From NCBI GenBank assembly GCA_017619585.1, contig JAFZSA010000024.1, positions 41,626 to 105,625 of the forward strand: 64,000 nt of DNA, given 5' to 3'. Shown here one piece after another: positions 26,521 through 35,105 of the stretch (positions within the stretch are counted from its first letter, which is position 1; each line of letters begins with the position of its first letter). This DNA comes from Bacteroidaceae bacterium. GTDB taxonomy: Bacteria > Bacteroidota > Bacteroidia > Bacteroidales > Bacteroidaceae. A program made the translations under genes and the position numbers. The notes beneath the pieces were generated by a model. That model worked only from the letters and a program-made list of their open reading frames with translations, ran no database searches and was not told the origin of the DNA.

Positions 26521-27727
26521 ACTTCCCTTTGTTCTTGTATTCTTCCTTGTCGTTTGCATAGCTGCAGCAACACTTGTCGAGAACCGCTATGGTACCGACT
26601 ATGCCCTGCATCATGTGTATGGGGCTTGGTGGTTCATAGTCCTTTGGGCATTGCTGGCCGTAGCCGGATGCTGTTTGATGTACAAGCGAAAGCTATGGAA
26701 ACGCCTGCCTGTATTCTTGCTGCACCTCAGCCTTCTGATTATCCTGGCAGGAGCCCTTACCACGCATATCACCAGCAAGAGAGGAATGGTTCATCTGCGT
26801 GAAGGTGAGGCCACCCGTACCTGTTGGGTAAAGAACGAACAGGGGCTTTACATGAACACAGAGGAACTGCCCTTCTATCTGGCCCTTAAGGATTTCCAGA
26901 TTCAGTATGATGCAGATGGCATAACACCCAGCGATTATGTCAGTCAGGTGGTACTTTCCACCAAAAAGGGAAAGGAAGAAACTACCATCTCTATGAACAA
27001 CATAGGCAGAGTGGACGGCTTCCGTATCTATCAGACCTCTTACGACGATGATGAGCAGGGAAGCGTCTTCACCGTCAGTTACGACCCATGGGGAACAGCC
27101 ATCACCTATGCCGGCTACCTGCTCTTAGCCCTCAGCATGATTTGGACTTCATTTTCAAGAATTCAAAATTCAAAAAGCAAAATTCAAAATTCAGAAACTG
27201 AGGACAATGTTCAATGTTCAATGTTCAACGCCGAAGGGGTCGCGAGCGAATTGCGAGAACAAAGTGGCAATGTTCAATGGAGTACGGTCCTTCTGACCGT
27301 TGCTGGCACCGCAATGGCATCCTACATGGTGATAGCCATCTGTCGGAGTCCCTTGGTTCCCATTCTGCGTTCCCCTTACCTCTTTGTTCATGTGGGAACC
27401 ATCATGCTGAGCTATATTCTGCTGGTGGTAAGCATCATACGCAGAGAAGTGTTGCGCCCTGCCGTCTTTCTGCTGACAACGGGTATCTTCCTGGGTGCCG
27501 TATGGGCTAACGTATCTTGGGGAACCTACTGGAGTTGGGACCCCAAGGAGAGTTGGGCACTCATCACCCTGCTGGTTTACAGCGTTCCCTTGCATACAGA
27601 GAGCCTTCCCTGGTTCAGAAGCACACGCAACTACCGCATCTATTCACTTGTGGCGCTGGCTTGCCTGCTGATGACCTACTTTGGCGTCAACTTCCTGCTG
27701 GGCGGAATGCATAGCTATGCAGGATAG
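26498..27727 (+). CDS. Compact ResB-CcsA fusion, system II cytochrome c haem ligation
   Basis: A 409-residue membrane protein that would export haem and attach it to CxxCH motifs. The first part (three membrane helices, a soluble region with MVHLREGEATRTCW, and a fourth helix) fits a short ResB. The second part carries the CcsA signature WGTYWSWDPKESWALIT and conserved His in LFVHVGTI and GGMHSYAG. The joining linker is built of two heptamer arrays (ATTCAAA and TTCAATG, 27161-27230), which encode SRIQNSKSKIQNS and NVQCSMFN. The clients are likely the di-heme and mono-heme proteins upstream. The fusion is shorter than typical ResB-CcsA proteins, so loss of loops is possible, but the haem-handling tryptophans and histidines are present. 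Confidence 0.85.
   Translation: MRSSVSSKLPFVLVFFLVVCIAAATLVENRYGTDYALHHVYGAWWFIVLWALLAVAGCCLMYKRKLWKRLPVFLLHLSLLIILAGALTTHITSKRGMVHLREGEATRTCWVKNEQGLYMNTEELPFYLALKDFQIQYDADGITPSDYVSQVVLSTKKGKEETTISMNNIGRVDGFRIYQTSYDDDEQGSVFTVSYDPWGTAITYAGYLLLALSMIWTSFSRIQNSKSKIQNSETEDNVQCSMFNAEGVASELREQSGNVQWSTVLLTVAGTAMASYMVIAICRSPLVPILRSPYLFVHVGTIMLSYILLVVSIIRREVLRPAVFLLTTGIFLGAVWANVSWGTYWSWDPKESWALITLLVYSVPLHTESLPWFRSTRNYRIYSLVALACLLMTYFGVNFLLGGMHSYAG
27161..27230. repeat. 7-bp arrays ATTCAAA and TTCAATG inside the ResB-CcsA linker
   Basis: ATTCAAA x2, AAGCAAA, ATTCAAA, ATTCAGA (27161-27195), then TTCAATG x2 and TTCAACG (27210-27230), all in frame with no stop. Confidence 0.92.
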
Positions 27728-27765
27728 AACAGTCGAATTTCCCCGAAGCTATAACATAATATAAT

Positions 27766-28167
27766 ATGGGTAGAAACAAATTCTCACAGAAGGAAATAGA
27801 GAAGATAGGCAAGCTCCTGAAATTGAAGAATGCCGGAACACGCTATCAGCAGAAGATGATCAGGCACACCTTGCGTGTGGATTACGAGTTCAATATCTCG
27901 GACTTCAACGTGCAGGGAAAGGCCTTTGGCTATGATGAGTTGCAGGAATGTATCCGCAGGGAACGTATCCTTATCCTGGACGATGCCACCATAGAGGCTA
28001 TGAAAGCCAAGCGTGCACGCGATAAGGCCCGTGATGAAGCAGCCCGTCAGGCAGAAGCCATAGAATCAGGCGAAGCCGTCGACTGGCAGGAAGTCCAGAA
28101 GGAATGGGATGCGTATTATGGGACCCCCTCCAACTCCCCGAGGGGAGAAAAAAAGGTTAGCGGTTAG
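27766..28167 (+). CDS. Conserved Bacteroidales protein of unknown function
   Basis: A 133-residue soluble, charged protein with no signal peptide. It opens MGRNKFSQKEIEKIGKLLK and has a Lys/Arg-Ala-rich helix (MKAKRARDKARDEAARQAE) that could form a coiled coil. The sequence feels familiar as a conserved Bacteroidales hypothetical, but no function is known to me. Its last residues (GTPSNSPRGEKKVSG) are encoded by a GC-rich arm and a TTAGCGG heptamer array, so the natural C-terminus may have been extended by repeat. It lies 38 bases after ResB-CcsA and is convergent with mutS. Confidence 0.65.
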   Translation: MGRNKFSQKEIEKIGKLLKLKNAGTRYQQKMIRHTLRVDYEFNISDFNVQGKAFGYDELQECIRRERILILDDATIEAMKAKRARDKARDEAARQAEAIESGEAVDWQEVQKEWDAYYGTPSNSPRGEKKVSG

Positions 28168-28204
28168 CGAGGCTCTCCCCCTCGGGGGAGCGGGGAGAGG
28201 GGTC
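28122..28204. repeat. Inverted pair of GC-rich arms around a TTAGCGG array (convergent gene ends)
   Basis: A left arm GACCCCCTCC..CTCCCCGAGGGGAG, then GGTTAGCGGTTAGCGAGG, then a right arm CTCTCCCCCTCGGGGGAG..GAGGGGTC. The last base overlaps the mutS stop. The element sits exactly between convergent genes and could stop transcription from both sides. Confidence 0.85.
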
Positions 28205-30819
28205 TACTTCCCCTTTACAAGTCTCTTAATCTCATTCAACTTATTCAGCGCCTCTATGGGCGTAAGGTTGTTGATATCCAGATTGATGAATTCATCGCGA
28301 ATCTGAGTCAGCACAGGGTCGTCCAACTGGAAGAAATTCATCTGCACGCCCGTATCCGACTGAGGAGTCACAATCTTGCCTTTGCCAAGGTTCTCGTGAT
28401 CCATAGAATCCTCCAGTTGCTTCAGAATCACGTTGGCACGTTTGACAATTGAGCTGGGCATACCAGCCAACTTGGCAACATGAATACCGAAGCTATGCTC
28501 TGAACCTCCACGTTCCAGCTTACGCAGGAATATCACCTTACCCTCCACCTCACGTACGCTGACATTGTAGTTCTTGATACGAGTGAAGCTCTTCTCCATC
28601 TCGTTCAGCTCGTGGTAATGCGTGGCAAACAGGGTGCGCGCCTTGCCTTTTCTGTTCTCGTGGATATACTCCACAATGGCCCAGGCAATGGAAATACCGT
28701 CATAGGTACTGGTACCACGACCCAACTCATCAAAGAGCACCAGACTTCGTTCTGATATATTATTCAGGATGTTTGATGCCTCGCTCATCTCCACCATGAA
28801 GGTACTCTCGCCCACAGAGATGTTATCGCTGGCACCCACACGCGTGAAAATCTTATCAACATAACCGATACGGGCACTCTCAGCAGGCACAAAGCTACCA
28901 ATCTGAGCCATCAGGGTGATAAGGGCAGTCTGCCTGAGCAACGCACTCTTACCTGCCATATTAGGACCCGTGATGATGATAATCTGCTGCTTGTCGGTGT
29001 CCATATAGACATCATTGGCAACATATTTTTCGCCTATAGGCAACTGCTTTTCTATCACAGGGTGACGTCCCTGATGGATGTCTATCACATCCGAATCATC
29101 CACCACAGGACGTATATAGCAATTCTCCTGTGCGCTGATGGCAAAGGACAGCAGACAGTCGAGCTGAGCAATCAGATTGGCATTCACCTGAATAGAAGGT
29201 GTGTACTGCGACAAGGCTACCACCAATTCGTTGAAAAGTCGCGTTTCCAACGAAAGAATCTTGTCCTCGGCACCCATAATCTTCTCCTCGTATTCCTTCA
29301 GTTCCTGGGTGATATAGCGTTCTGCCTGCGTCAATGTCTGCTTACGTATCCACTCGGCAGGCACCTGATCCTTGTAGGTATTGCGGACTTCCAGGTAATA
29401 GCCAAAGACATTGTTGTAGCCAATCTTCAGGCTCTGAATGCCGGTAGCCTCAATCTCGCGTTGCTGAATCTGCAACAGATAGTCTTTGCCCTGATAGGCG
29501 ATACGACGCAGTTCGTCCAGTTCCTCATTCACACCCTCGGCAATCACATTACCCTTGTTCACCATCAATGGGGGATCTGGCTGTACTTCTCGGGCTATAC
29601 GGTCACGAATGCCTGCACAGAGGTTCAACTGCTCGCCAATACGCTTCAGCACGGCATCATCAGCCCCTTCGCACAACATTTTAATGGGTTCTATGCTCTG
29701 CAGGGCCACCTTCAGTTGCACCACATCACGAGGCGAAACACGTCCCACACTAACCTTTGAGATGATACGTTCCAAATCACCAATACGGTGCAGATGTTCA
29801 GAAATCACCTCACGCACATCGGGCTCACGGAACAGGTAATCCACCACATCCTGACGTTCGCTGATTTGCTTTACATCCTTCAGAGGGAAGAGCATCCAGC
29901 GACGTAGCATACGGGCTCCCATGGGGGTGATAGTCTTGTCTATCACATCCAACAGGGAGATTCCATCGTCATTCATTGGCGCTATCAGCTCCAGGTTCCT
30001 GACTGTAAACTTATCCAGACGTACAAAGCGCTCCTCTTCTATTCTACGTAGTGATGTGATGTGCCCCAACTGCAGATGCTGGGTCATGATGAGGTATTGC
30101 AAGATAACGCCTGCTGCTACAATACCGTTGTGCAAGTGATCTATACCAAAGCCCTTCAGGTTCTTGACCTCGAAGTGCTTGTGCAGTTTCTCCTTGGCGG
30201 TACTCTCTGTAAAGCACCAGTCGTCAAGGGGGAAGGTAGTGAACTTGGTGCCGAACGAACCCTCAAACATACCCTGTTTGCCACGTTCGTACAACACTTC
30301 CTTGGGAGCGAAACTGCCCAAGAGTTTATCTACATAGTCCGCTGTTCCCTCCGCCACAAGGAACTCGCCCGTACTGATATCCAGGAAAGAGATTCCACAG
30401 GCAGTCTTACCAAAGTGAACGGCTGCCAGGAAGTTATTCTCCTTGTGGTTCAGCACCGTATCGTTCATGGCAACACCTGGCGTTACCAGCTCGGTAATGC
30501 CACGTTTCACCAGGGTTTTTGTCAACTTGGGGTCTTCCAGCTGGTCGCAGATAGCCACACGCTTGCCTGCACGTACCAACTTGGGCAGATAGGTATCCAG
30601 GGCATGATGGGGGAAACCAGCCATCTCCGTGCTGGGCATATTCTCCTTGCCGTTATTACGGCGGGTAAGTGTAATGCCCAGTATCTCAGACGCTATCACA
30701 GCATCATCAGCATAAGTCTCGTAAAAGTCACCGCACCTGAACAGGAGCAGAGCATCGGGGTGCTTTGCCTTCAGGTCGTAGAACTGCTTCATCATCGGGG
30801 TTAACCCATCTTTTGCCAT
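28204..30819 (-). CDS. mutS: DNA mismatch repair protein MutS
   Basis: An 871-residue mismatch-recognition ATPase, started at [17 protein letters not shown] (30819) because the longer frame runs into the promoter. The mismatch-reading Phe-x-Glu motif is seen in [16 protein letters not shown]. The ATPase has Walker [10 protein letters not shown], the ABC signature region ([21 protein letters not shown]), Walker B ([16 protein letters not shown]) and the conserved ATHYHEL. Length is normal for MutS1. It is divergent from the M16 peptidase with both -7 boxes in the shared 128-base gap. No defect was seen. Confidence 0.97.
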   Translation of the reverse strand: MAKDGLTPMMKQFYDLKAKHPDALLLFRCGDFYETYADDAVIASEILGITLTRRNNGKENMPSTEMAGFPHHALDTYLPKLVRAGKRVAICDQLEDPKLTKTLVKRGITELVTPGVAMNDTVLNHKENNFLAAVHFGKTACGISFLDISTGEFLVAEGTADYVDKLLGSFAPKEVLYERGKQGMFEGSFGTKFTTFPLDDWCFTESTAKEKLHKHFEVKNLKGFGIDHLHNGIVAAGVILQYLIMTQHLQLGHITSLRRIEEERFVRLDKFTVRNLELIAPMNDDGISLLDVIDKTITPMGARMLRRWMLFPLKDVKQISERQDVVDYLFREPDVREVISEHLHRIGDLERIISKVSVGRVSPRDVVQLKVALQSIEPIKMLCEGADDAVLKRIGEQLNLCAGIRDRIAREVQPDPPLMVNKGNVIAEGVNEELDELRRIAYQGKDYLLQIQQREIEATGIQSLKIGYNNVFGYYLEVRNTYKDQVPAEWIRKQTLTQAERYITQELKEYEEKIMGAEDKILSLETRLFNELVVALSQYTPSIQVNANLIAQLDCLLSFAISAQENCYIRPVVDDSDVIDIHQGRHPVIEKQLPIGEKYVANDVYMDTDKQQIIIITGPNMAGKSALLRQTALITLMAQIGSFVPAESARIGYVDKIFTRVGASDNISVGESTFMVEMSEASNILNNISERSLVLFDELGRGTSTYDGISIAWAIVEYIHENRKGKARTLFATHYHELNEMEKSFTRIKNYNVSVREVEGKVIFLRKLERGGSEHSFGIHVAKLAGMPSSIVKRANVILKQLEDSMDHENLGKGKIVTPQSDTGVQMNFFQLDDPVLTQIRDEFINLDINNLTPIEALNKLNEIKRLVKGK

Positions 30820-30843
30820 AGTATCCTTGTCTTCTTTTTCGCA

Positions 30844-30851
30844 CAAAGATA
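30844..30851 (-). promoter_or_regulatory. -7 box TATCTTTG for mutS
   Basis: TATCTTTG on the minus strand, 24 bases before the mutS start codon. Confidence 0.55.
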
Positions 30852-30915
30852 ATACTTTTACCCGAAATAAGGGTAAAGAATCCCTTAAAACATTGTTCAT
30901 TTAGCGGAAATGCAG

Positions 30916-30923
30916 TACTTTTG
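30916..30923 (+). promoter_or_regulatory. -7 box TACTTTTG for the M16 peptidase
   Basis: TACTTTTG lies 24 bases before the M16 peptidase ATG, divergent from the mutS promoter. Confidence 0.55.
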
Positions 30924-30947
30924 CACGAAATTTTTGAAGTAAACATC

Positions 30948-32207
30948 ATGCCTCCATTCATAGAGAATCCCTTTACTACCCATACATTGCCCTGCGGCAT
31001 GCGCATTATCTGTGCTCCCAGCCCTACTCAGGTTGTTTATTGCGGCATTGCCGTAGATGCCGGCACACGCGATGAACAGACACTTGAGAGCGGTATGGCT
31101 CACTTTGTAGAGCACATGAGCTTCAAGGGTACGCAGAGGCGCACAGCACGTCAGATTATCAACCGACTGGAGAGTGTGGGTGGCGATCTGAACGCTTATA
31201 CAGGCAAGGAAGAGACGGTCTTCTACAGTACCTTCCTAAAGCAGCATCTGCCCAAGGCCATCGATCTGCTGATTGACATTACTTTCAACAGCACTTTCCT
31301 ACAGGAAGAGATGAACAAAGAGGTGGAGGTAGTGATTGACGAGATTGAAAGCTACAACGATCAGCCAAGCGAACTCATTTTCGATGAATTCGAGGAAATT
31401 TGCTTTCCCAACCACCCCTTAGGACGTAACATATTGGGCGAAGCAGACAAGTTACGGGAGCTTACCAGCGAGCACATGCATGCCTTCCATCAACGTATGT
31501 ACAGGCCAGAAAGGATGGTGCTCTTTGTGTATGGAGATGTTGAACCTGAGCAAGTGATAAGGCTGGCAGAGAAGGCCCTTGCAGGCACCGACCTTGCACA
31601 CCCCTCCTACTCCCTGATGCCATTGCCCCGCACGGCTCCTGCATCCCTCTGTTCAGCTGAAGGAAACATGACCCGCAAGAAAGATACGCATCAAGCCCAT
31701 GTGGTGATAGGCGGACGCTCTTTTGGAGGCAATGATCCCAGACATTTACATCTGTATCTACTGAACAATATGTTGGGAGGACCCTGCATGAGCAGCCTCC
31801 TGAACCTCTCATTGCGTGAGCGCAACGGCCTGGTGTATACCGTTGAGAGTAATGCCACCTGCTATACCGACTCTGGCGTATGGACAACCTACTTCGGTTG
31901 CGACCCAGAGGATGTACGTCGTTGCTGCCGTTTAGTGGAGCGAGAACTGCAAAAACTGATGGAAAAGCCCCTCTCACAGCAGAAACTGAATGCTGCACGC
32001 CAGCAATTGAAGGGTCAGATAGCCGTTTCGTACGACAATTTCGAGAGTCTTGCCATCTCCATGGCCAAGCGCTACTTACACTACGGTAGCACCCAAACCA
32101 TGAAGCAACTCTTCAATCGCCTGGACACTCTAACTCCAGAACAGCTCTGGGAGACCGCCCAAGAAGTCTTTTCACCCCAAAATCTGCACACCTTAATATA
32201 TAAGTAA
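30948..32207 (+). CDS. M16-family zinc metallopeptidase (PqqL/processing-peptidase type)
   Basis: A 419-residue single-unit M16 peptidase. The inverted zinc motif is seen as H52-F-V-E55-H56, with the downstream Glu expected in KEVEVVIDEIESYNDQ. The second half has the usual inactive-like M16 domain with LRERNGLVYTVES. No signal peptide was recognised, so a cytosolic role in peptide or protein processing is likely. The ATG at 30948 follows its promoter. A perfect 7-bp hairpin after the stop (32216-32232) may mark the transcript end. Confidence 0.92.
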   Translation: MPPFIENPFTTHTLPCGMRIICAPSPTQVVYCGIAVDAGTRDEQTLESGMAHFVEHMSFKGTQRRTARQIINRLESVGGDLNAYTGKEETVFYSTFLKQHLPKAIDLLIDITFNSTFLQEEMNKEVEVVIDEIESYNDQPSELIFDEFEEICFPNHPLGRNILGEADKLRELTSEHMHAFHQRMYRPERMVLFVYGDVEPEQVIRLAEKALAGTDLAHPSYSLMPLPRTAPASLCSAEGNMTRKKDTHQAHVVIGGRSFGGNDPRHLHLYLLNNMLGGPCMSSLLNLSLRERNGLVYTVESNATCYTDSGVWTTYFGCDPEDVRRCCRLVERELQKLMEKPLSQQKLNAARQQLKGQIAVSYDNFESLAISMAKRYLHYGSTQTMKQLFNRLDTLTPEQLWETAQEVFSPQNLHTLIYK

Positions 32208-32215
32208 GGATTACA

Positions 32216-32232
32216 GAACGCATTCTGCGTTC
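32216..32232 (+). terminator. Hairpin GAACGCA-TTC-TGCGTTC after the M16 gene
   Basis: A perfect 7-bp stem with a 3-base loop 9 bases past the stop codon. No U-run follows, so termination is uncertain. Confidence 0.35.
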
Positions 32233-32244
32233 AAACTATCTGGA

Positions 32245-32283
32245 TTTACTCACTCCCCCTTTTGAATATGGGTAGAGTATGGC
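32245..32283. repeat. Left direct repeat flanking the toxin-antitoxin module
   Basis: TTACTCAC..CCTTTTGAATATGGGTAGAG.. to 32283. The last 26 bases (32258-32283) recur exactly at 33420-33445, and 13 bases upstream are also similar. Confidence 0.75.
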
Positions 32284-32399
32284 TACAGCCTACGAAGTCC
32301 TTGCCTATAGCTTACAATCATTCATCTCTGAATGCTATGAATCATCCAAATCCCATACACTTTTAATGGCAAAAACGTACAATATTCCAAAACTTTCTG

Positions 32400-32407
32400 T
32401 ATCTTTG
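32400..32407 (+). promoter_or_regulatory. -7 box TATCTTTG for the toxin-antitoxin pair
   Basis: TATCTTTG, 29 bases before the antitoxin ATG. Confidence 0.55.
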
Positions 32408-32436
32408 TCCCCGTAAACGAATAAATCAGAAAGAAT

Positions 32437-32679
32437 ATGGCTTCAATTACAATACCCCAACAAACACCCGATACTTTTACACTTAGCATACCAAAGGCCG
32501 ATGTGAATTTCTTTAAGACAATGGCTAAAAAGATGGGATGGACAATAAAGCGTAATAAGACCAAGGAGTTTGATATCACCAAGACAGCCGGCTACCGCGA
32601 GGCAATGGATGATAAAAAGCATGGGCGTGTTTATCATGCTGAAAGCGTAGATGACATGTTCAAGCAAATTCTGGGCTGA
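32437..32679 (+). CDS. Type II antitoxin, YafQ-partner (DinJ/RelB-like role)
   Basis: An 80-residue protein whose gene ends 2 bases before the toxin ATG. The N-terminal half (TFTLSIPKADVNFFKTMAKKMGW) looks like a DNA-binding strand-helix segment, and the C-terminal half (YREAMDDKKHGRVYHAESVDDMFKQIL) looks like a toxin-wrapping helix. In pairs of this type the antitoxin masks the nuclease and represses its own promoter. Assignment rests on position and shape more than on a recognised family. Confidence 0.75.
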   Translation: MASITIPQQTPDTFTLSIPKADVNFFKTMAKKMGWTIKRNKTKEFDITKTAGYREAMDDKKHGRVYHAESVDDMFKQILG

Positions 32680-32681
32680 TA

Positions 32682-32954
32682 ATGTATAGCATTAACTACA
32701 CCAATCGCTTCAACAAGGACTTGAAACGCTGCAAGAAACGCGGATTGGATATTCAATTAATACAGAATGCTGTAGCATTGTTGGCATCCACAGGAACATT
32801 GCCAGCGCAATACCGTCCTCATAAACTCATTAACCAAAAGATTGAGACATGGGAATGCCACATCCGACCTGACTGGTTGATGACATGGGAACAGAATAAT
32901 ACAGAATTGACGCTGCTGTTTCTGCAAACCGGTACACATTCCGACTTATTCTAA
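32682..32954 (+). CDS. YafQ-family mRNA interferase toxin
   Basis: A 90-residue toxin of the RelE/YafQ fold. The conserved C-terminal core is intact: PHKLINQKIETWECHIRPDWLMTWEQ, then LLFLQTGTHSDLF, including the paired His of ECHI and GTHSDLF used by YafQ to cut mRNA at the ribosome. It follows its antitoxin directly and is followed by a perfect 16-bp hairpin. Homologs often sit in mobile regions, which fits the direct repeats around this module. Confidence 0.9.
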   Translation: MYSINYTNRFNKDLKRCKKRGLDIQLIQNAVALLASTGTLPAQYRPHKLINQKIETWECHIRPDWLMTWEQNNTELTLLFLQTGTHSDLF

Positions 32955-32970
32955 AATATAATAAGGTAAT

Positions 32971-33005
32971 AACAAATGAAGGGAAGTGACTTCCCTTCAT
33001 TTGTT
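32971..33005 (+). terminator. Perfect 16-bp hairpin after the toxin gene
   Basis: AACAAATGAAGGGAAG (32971-32986), loop TGA, then the exact complement (32990-33005). It ends in TTTGTT. Its position after the toxin stop makes it the likely terminator of the pair. Confidence 0.8.
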
Positions 33006-33406
33006 AACGTCTTTCCGTGTAATACGATTGCAGATTTAACACTTTTCCGTTAATATAGTATGCAAACAATAGAAATGTTACACAAGAAAAAGAGGGAAAA
33101 TCGCTCTTCCCTCATACATCACACATCAGACATCTAAATATTCAGCCTCCAAACCCATCGAGTTTACGCTAAATTCGAGGTGAATTCTGCGTGTAAGCGA
33201 GAGGAGAACGATGCTTGCATCAGATTTCCCGAGCGTAAACAGAATCGACATTATTGTCAATTCAGCGTGCAAACTATCCGGATTTAAAATTCAACTTGAT
33301 TGTACACAAAAAGTAACTTGTTTGTGATTGGTAATTAACTTGATTGTTGTCTGTAATCAAACTGCTTCTACCCATAGTGCAGCCATACTGTAGGCAACTT
33401 CCAGCC

Positions 33407-33445
33407 TTACTCATACCTGCCTTTTGAATATGGGTAGAGTATGGC
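33407..33445. repeat. Right direct repeat flanking the toxin-antitoxin module
   Basis: Second copy of the 26-base core, 33420-33445, identical to 32258-32283 and preceded by the same TTACTCA at 33407. The copies lie 1.16 kb apart with only the toxin-antitoxin pair between. Confidence 0.75.
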
Positions 33446-33483
33446 AACACTATGGCAAGAACGAGCGAAAAGCGAGAGAAAGC

Positions 33484-35103
33484 CTACAAAACACACTTAA
33501 AAACTCCAATGGTTCTTGGTTGTTCTTCTTCTGTAACTTCAAATGCTTTATATTTCGTATTGAGGGGTTTTAGTACAATCCTATTGTGTTGCCATCCATC
33601 TTCATCTTGGCTCTTCTCACTATGATATTCTTTAATGGTAAATTCCCAGTCATCACCAAAATTATAATCTTTTGCATAAATGAGAACGATTTTACCATCA
33701 CGTGTACCACCACTGCCATTATTATACCATTCAAAAATACAGATATCGCCATCTTTAATCCTGGGGGCCATTGAATCTCCCTTGGCATGAACAGCAAAGT
33801 ATCTGTCTTTATTTGGAGTAAAACCATGGCCAGAAACATCCACCCAACCTTTTATTTCTGGGTCTTCATTAAAGTATGAATCTTCACTTTTATCAAAAGC
33901 ACCACAAGCAGCACTCAAAGAATATAATGGAATACATCCTTCATGGTATTCATCGTAGAGCGGAATAGTCTTTTCGGAAGTAGGTATATTTTGAGGATTC
34001 TGTTTATGCCCTTGATAAGCATCAAAGAATACATTTATTTCATCGGAAATGCTATTAAACGAAATTGGACCAGGTTCAAATGCAATCTTATAGTTTATCA
34101 TAGCAGCTTTATAGTCAGACATGCTTTGTGCCATATAGTCCATATCTCTATACAATTTCTTAACATATTTAAGACATTCCGAGCAAACCTTAAGTTTCGC
34201 CTGTAGTTCTTTTAAATAATATACCCTAAATATTGCATACTTTGGAGCATCCGTTTCCGTAATGAACTTTATCTCATTTTTGCTTACAATAACAGCTTGT
34301 CCAAATTCATGCTCTGTAGATTTAACATCTATCCATTGTTCCAAGCCATTAGGGTACTTTATATAGAAATCAAAAGGTTTACCTTGTTCCCCACTTTTAT
34401 TCATCCATTCATAATCCACGATGAGCTTTTCTGATTTCTGCTTATTCAAATACTCGTCTATCAACGATTCGCCTTGCTTTCCTATCTCATATATGTACTT
34501 TCGTGCTTTCTTAACATCGGCATCTTTAAATTTTGGATTATCAGTCTCTGTTTCAACCGATATCTCTAGATCCTTTTGGAGTTTTAGAGTTACACTTTCG
34601 ATTTTACTTTGAATATATAACAACACATTAGAAAATACCAAATTGTCACGTTCTAGTATTACTATCGTCTTGTCTTTCAAATTAGAAAAATCACAATATA
34701 CATTTAAAAGATTATAATCAATGGAACCTTCTTCAATAAGCCAGAAAACAGGAGTTAAACTATCAAGACCAAACCAAACTAGATAAAAGTCTTTGTTTAA
34801 TGATTCTTTAGCAAATGACCTAATTTTATTGACGACATTATTAGGCTTACTGCCCATAGATATTTTGGGAGCTTCTCTTTTACCATTTGCTCTCTGAATT
34901 TTTGCTATTTCACAACTTAGAATGTCACAAAATCCCTTAAAAATAAGCATAGCAGAATACTCCGTCTTATCATCTGCCATAAACGTAAGACTATCATTAG
35001 AGAGACCAATATGTGTTTGATGGGAAGTCTCACTTCTCTTGATATCTGCATCAGAAAGCCTTTTATAAGCAATCTTGCCTTCTTTATGGATTTCGAACAA
35101 CAT
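33484..35103 (-). CDS. Putative restriction nuclease (DUF3883-like) fused to a LexA/S24-type peptidase domain
   Basis: A 539-residue protein encoded 2 bases after a methyltransferase gene. Residues about 205-285 look like a DUF3883/PD-(D/E)xK nuclease fold: GKQGESLIDEYL with Glu212, then FDF with Asp245 and WIDVKST with Asp259 and Lys261. Residues about 390-520 look like an S24 (LexA/UmuD) domain: PLYSLSAACGAF with an Ala399-Cys400-Gly401 site where LexA has Ala-Gly, KGDSMAPRIKDGD with nucleophile Ser444, and WEFTIKEYH with likely general base Lys491. It is probably the restriction part of the operon. The S24 domain may cleave the protein or sense DNA damage (inference). The first 200 residues have no recognised fold. 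No helix-turn-helix was seen, so a plain repressor is unlikely. Confidence 0.72.
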   Translation of the reverse strand: MLFEIHKEGKIAYKRLSDADIKRSETSHQTHIGLSNDSLTFMADDKTEYSAMLIFKGFCDILSCEIAKIQRANGKREAPKISMGSKPNNVVNKIRSFAKESLNKDFYLVWFGLDSLTPVFWLIEEGSIDYNLLNVYCDFSNLKDKTIVILERDNLVFSNVLLYIQSKIESVTLKLQKDLEISVETETDNPKFKDADVKKARKYIYEIGKQGESLIDEYLNKQKSEKLIVDYEWMNKSGEQGKPFDFYIKYPNGLEQWIDVKSTEHEFGQAVIVSKNEIKFITETDAPKYAIFRVYYLKELQAKLKVCSECLKYVKKLYRDMDYMAQSMSDYKAAMINYKIAFEPGPISFNSISDEINVFFDAYQGHKQNPQNIPTSEKTIPLYDEYHEGCIPLYSLSAACGAFDKSEDSYFNEDPEIKGWVDVSGHGFTPNKDRYFAVHAKGDSMAPRIKDGDICIFEWYNNGSGGTRDGKIVLIYAKDYNFGDDWEFTIKEYHSEKSQDEDGWQHNRIVLKPLNTKYKAFEVTEEEQPRTIGVFKCVL

Positions 35104-35105
35104 AC

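Larger units (their letters stand above)
32955..33483. other. Gene-free spacer between the toxin and the nuclease gene
   Basis: No gene seen. It holds the terminator hairpin at 32971-33005, a GAGGGAA..TTCCCTC hairpin near 33092-33114 and the right direct repeat (33407-33445). Confidence 0.6.
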
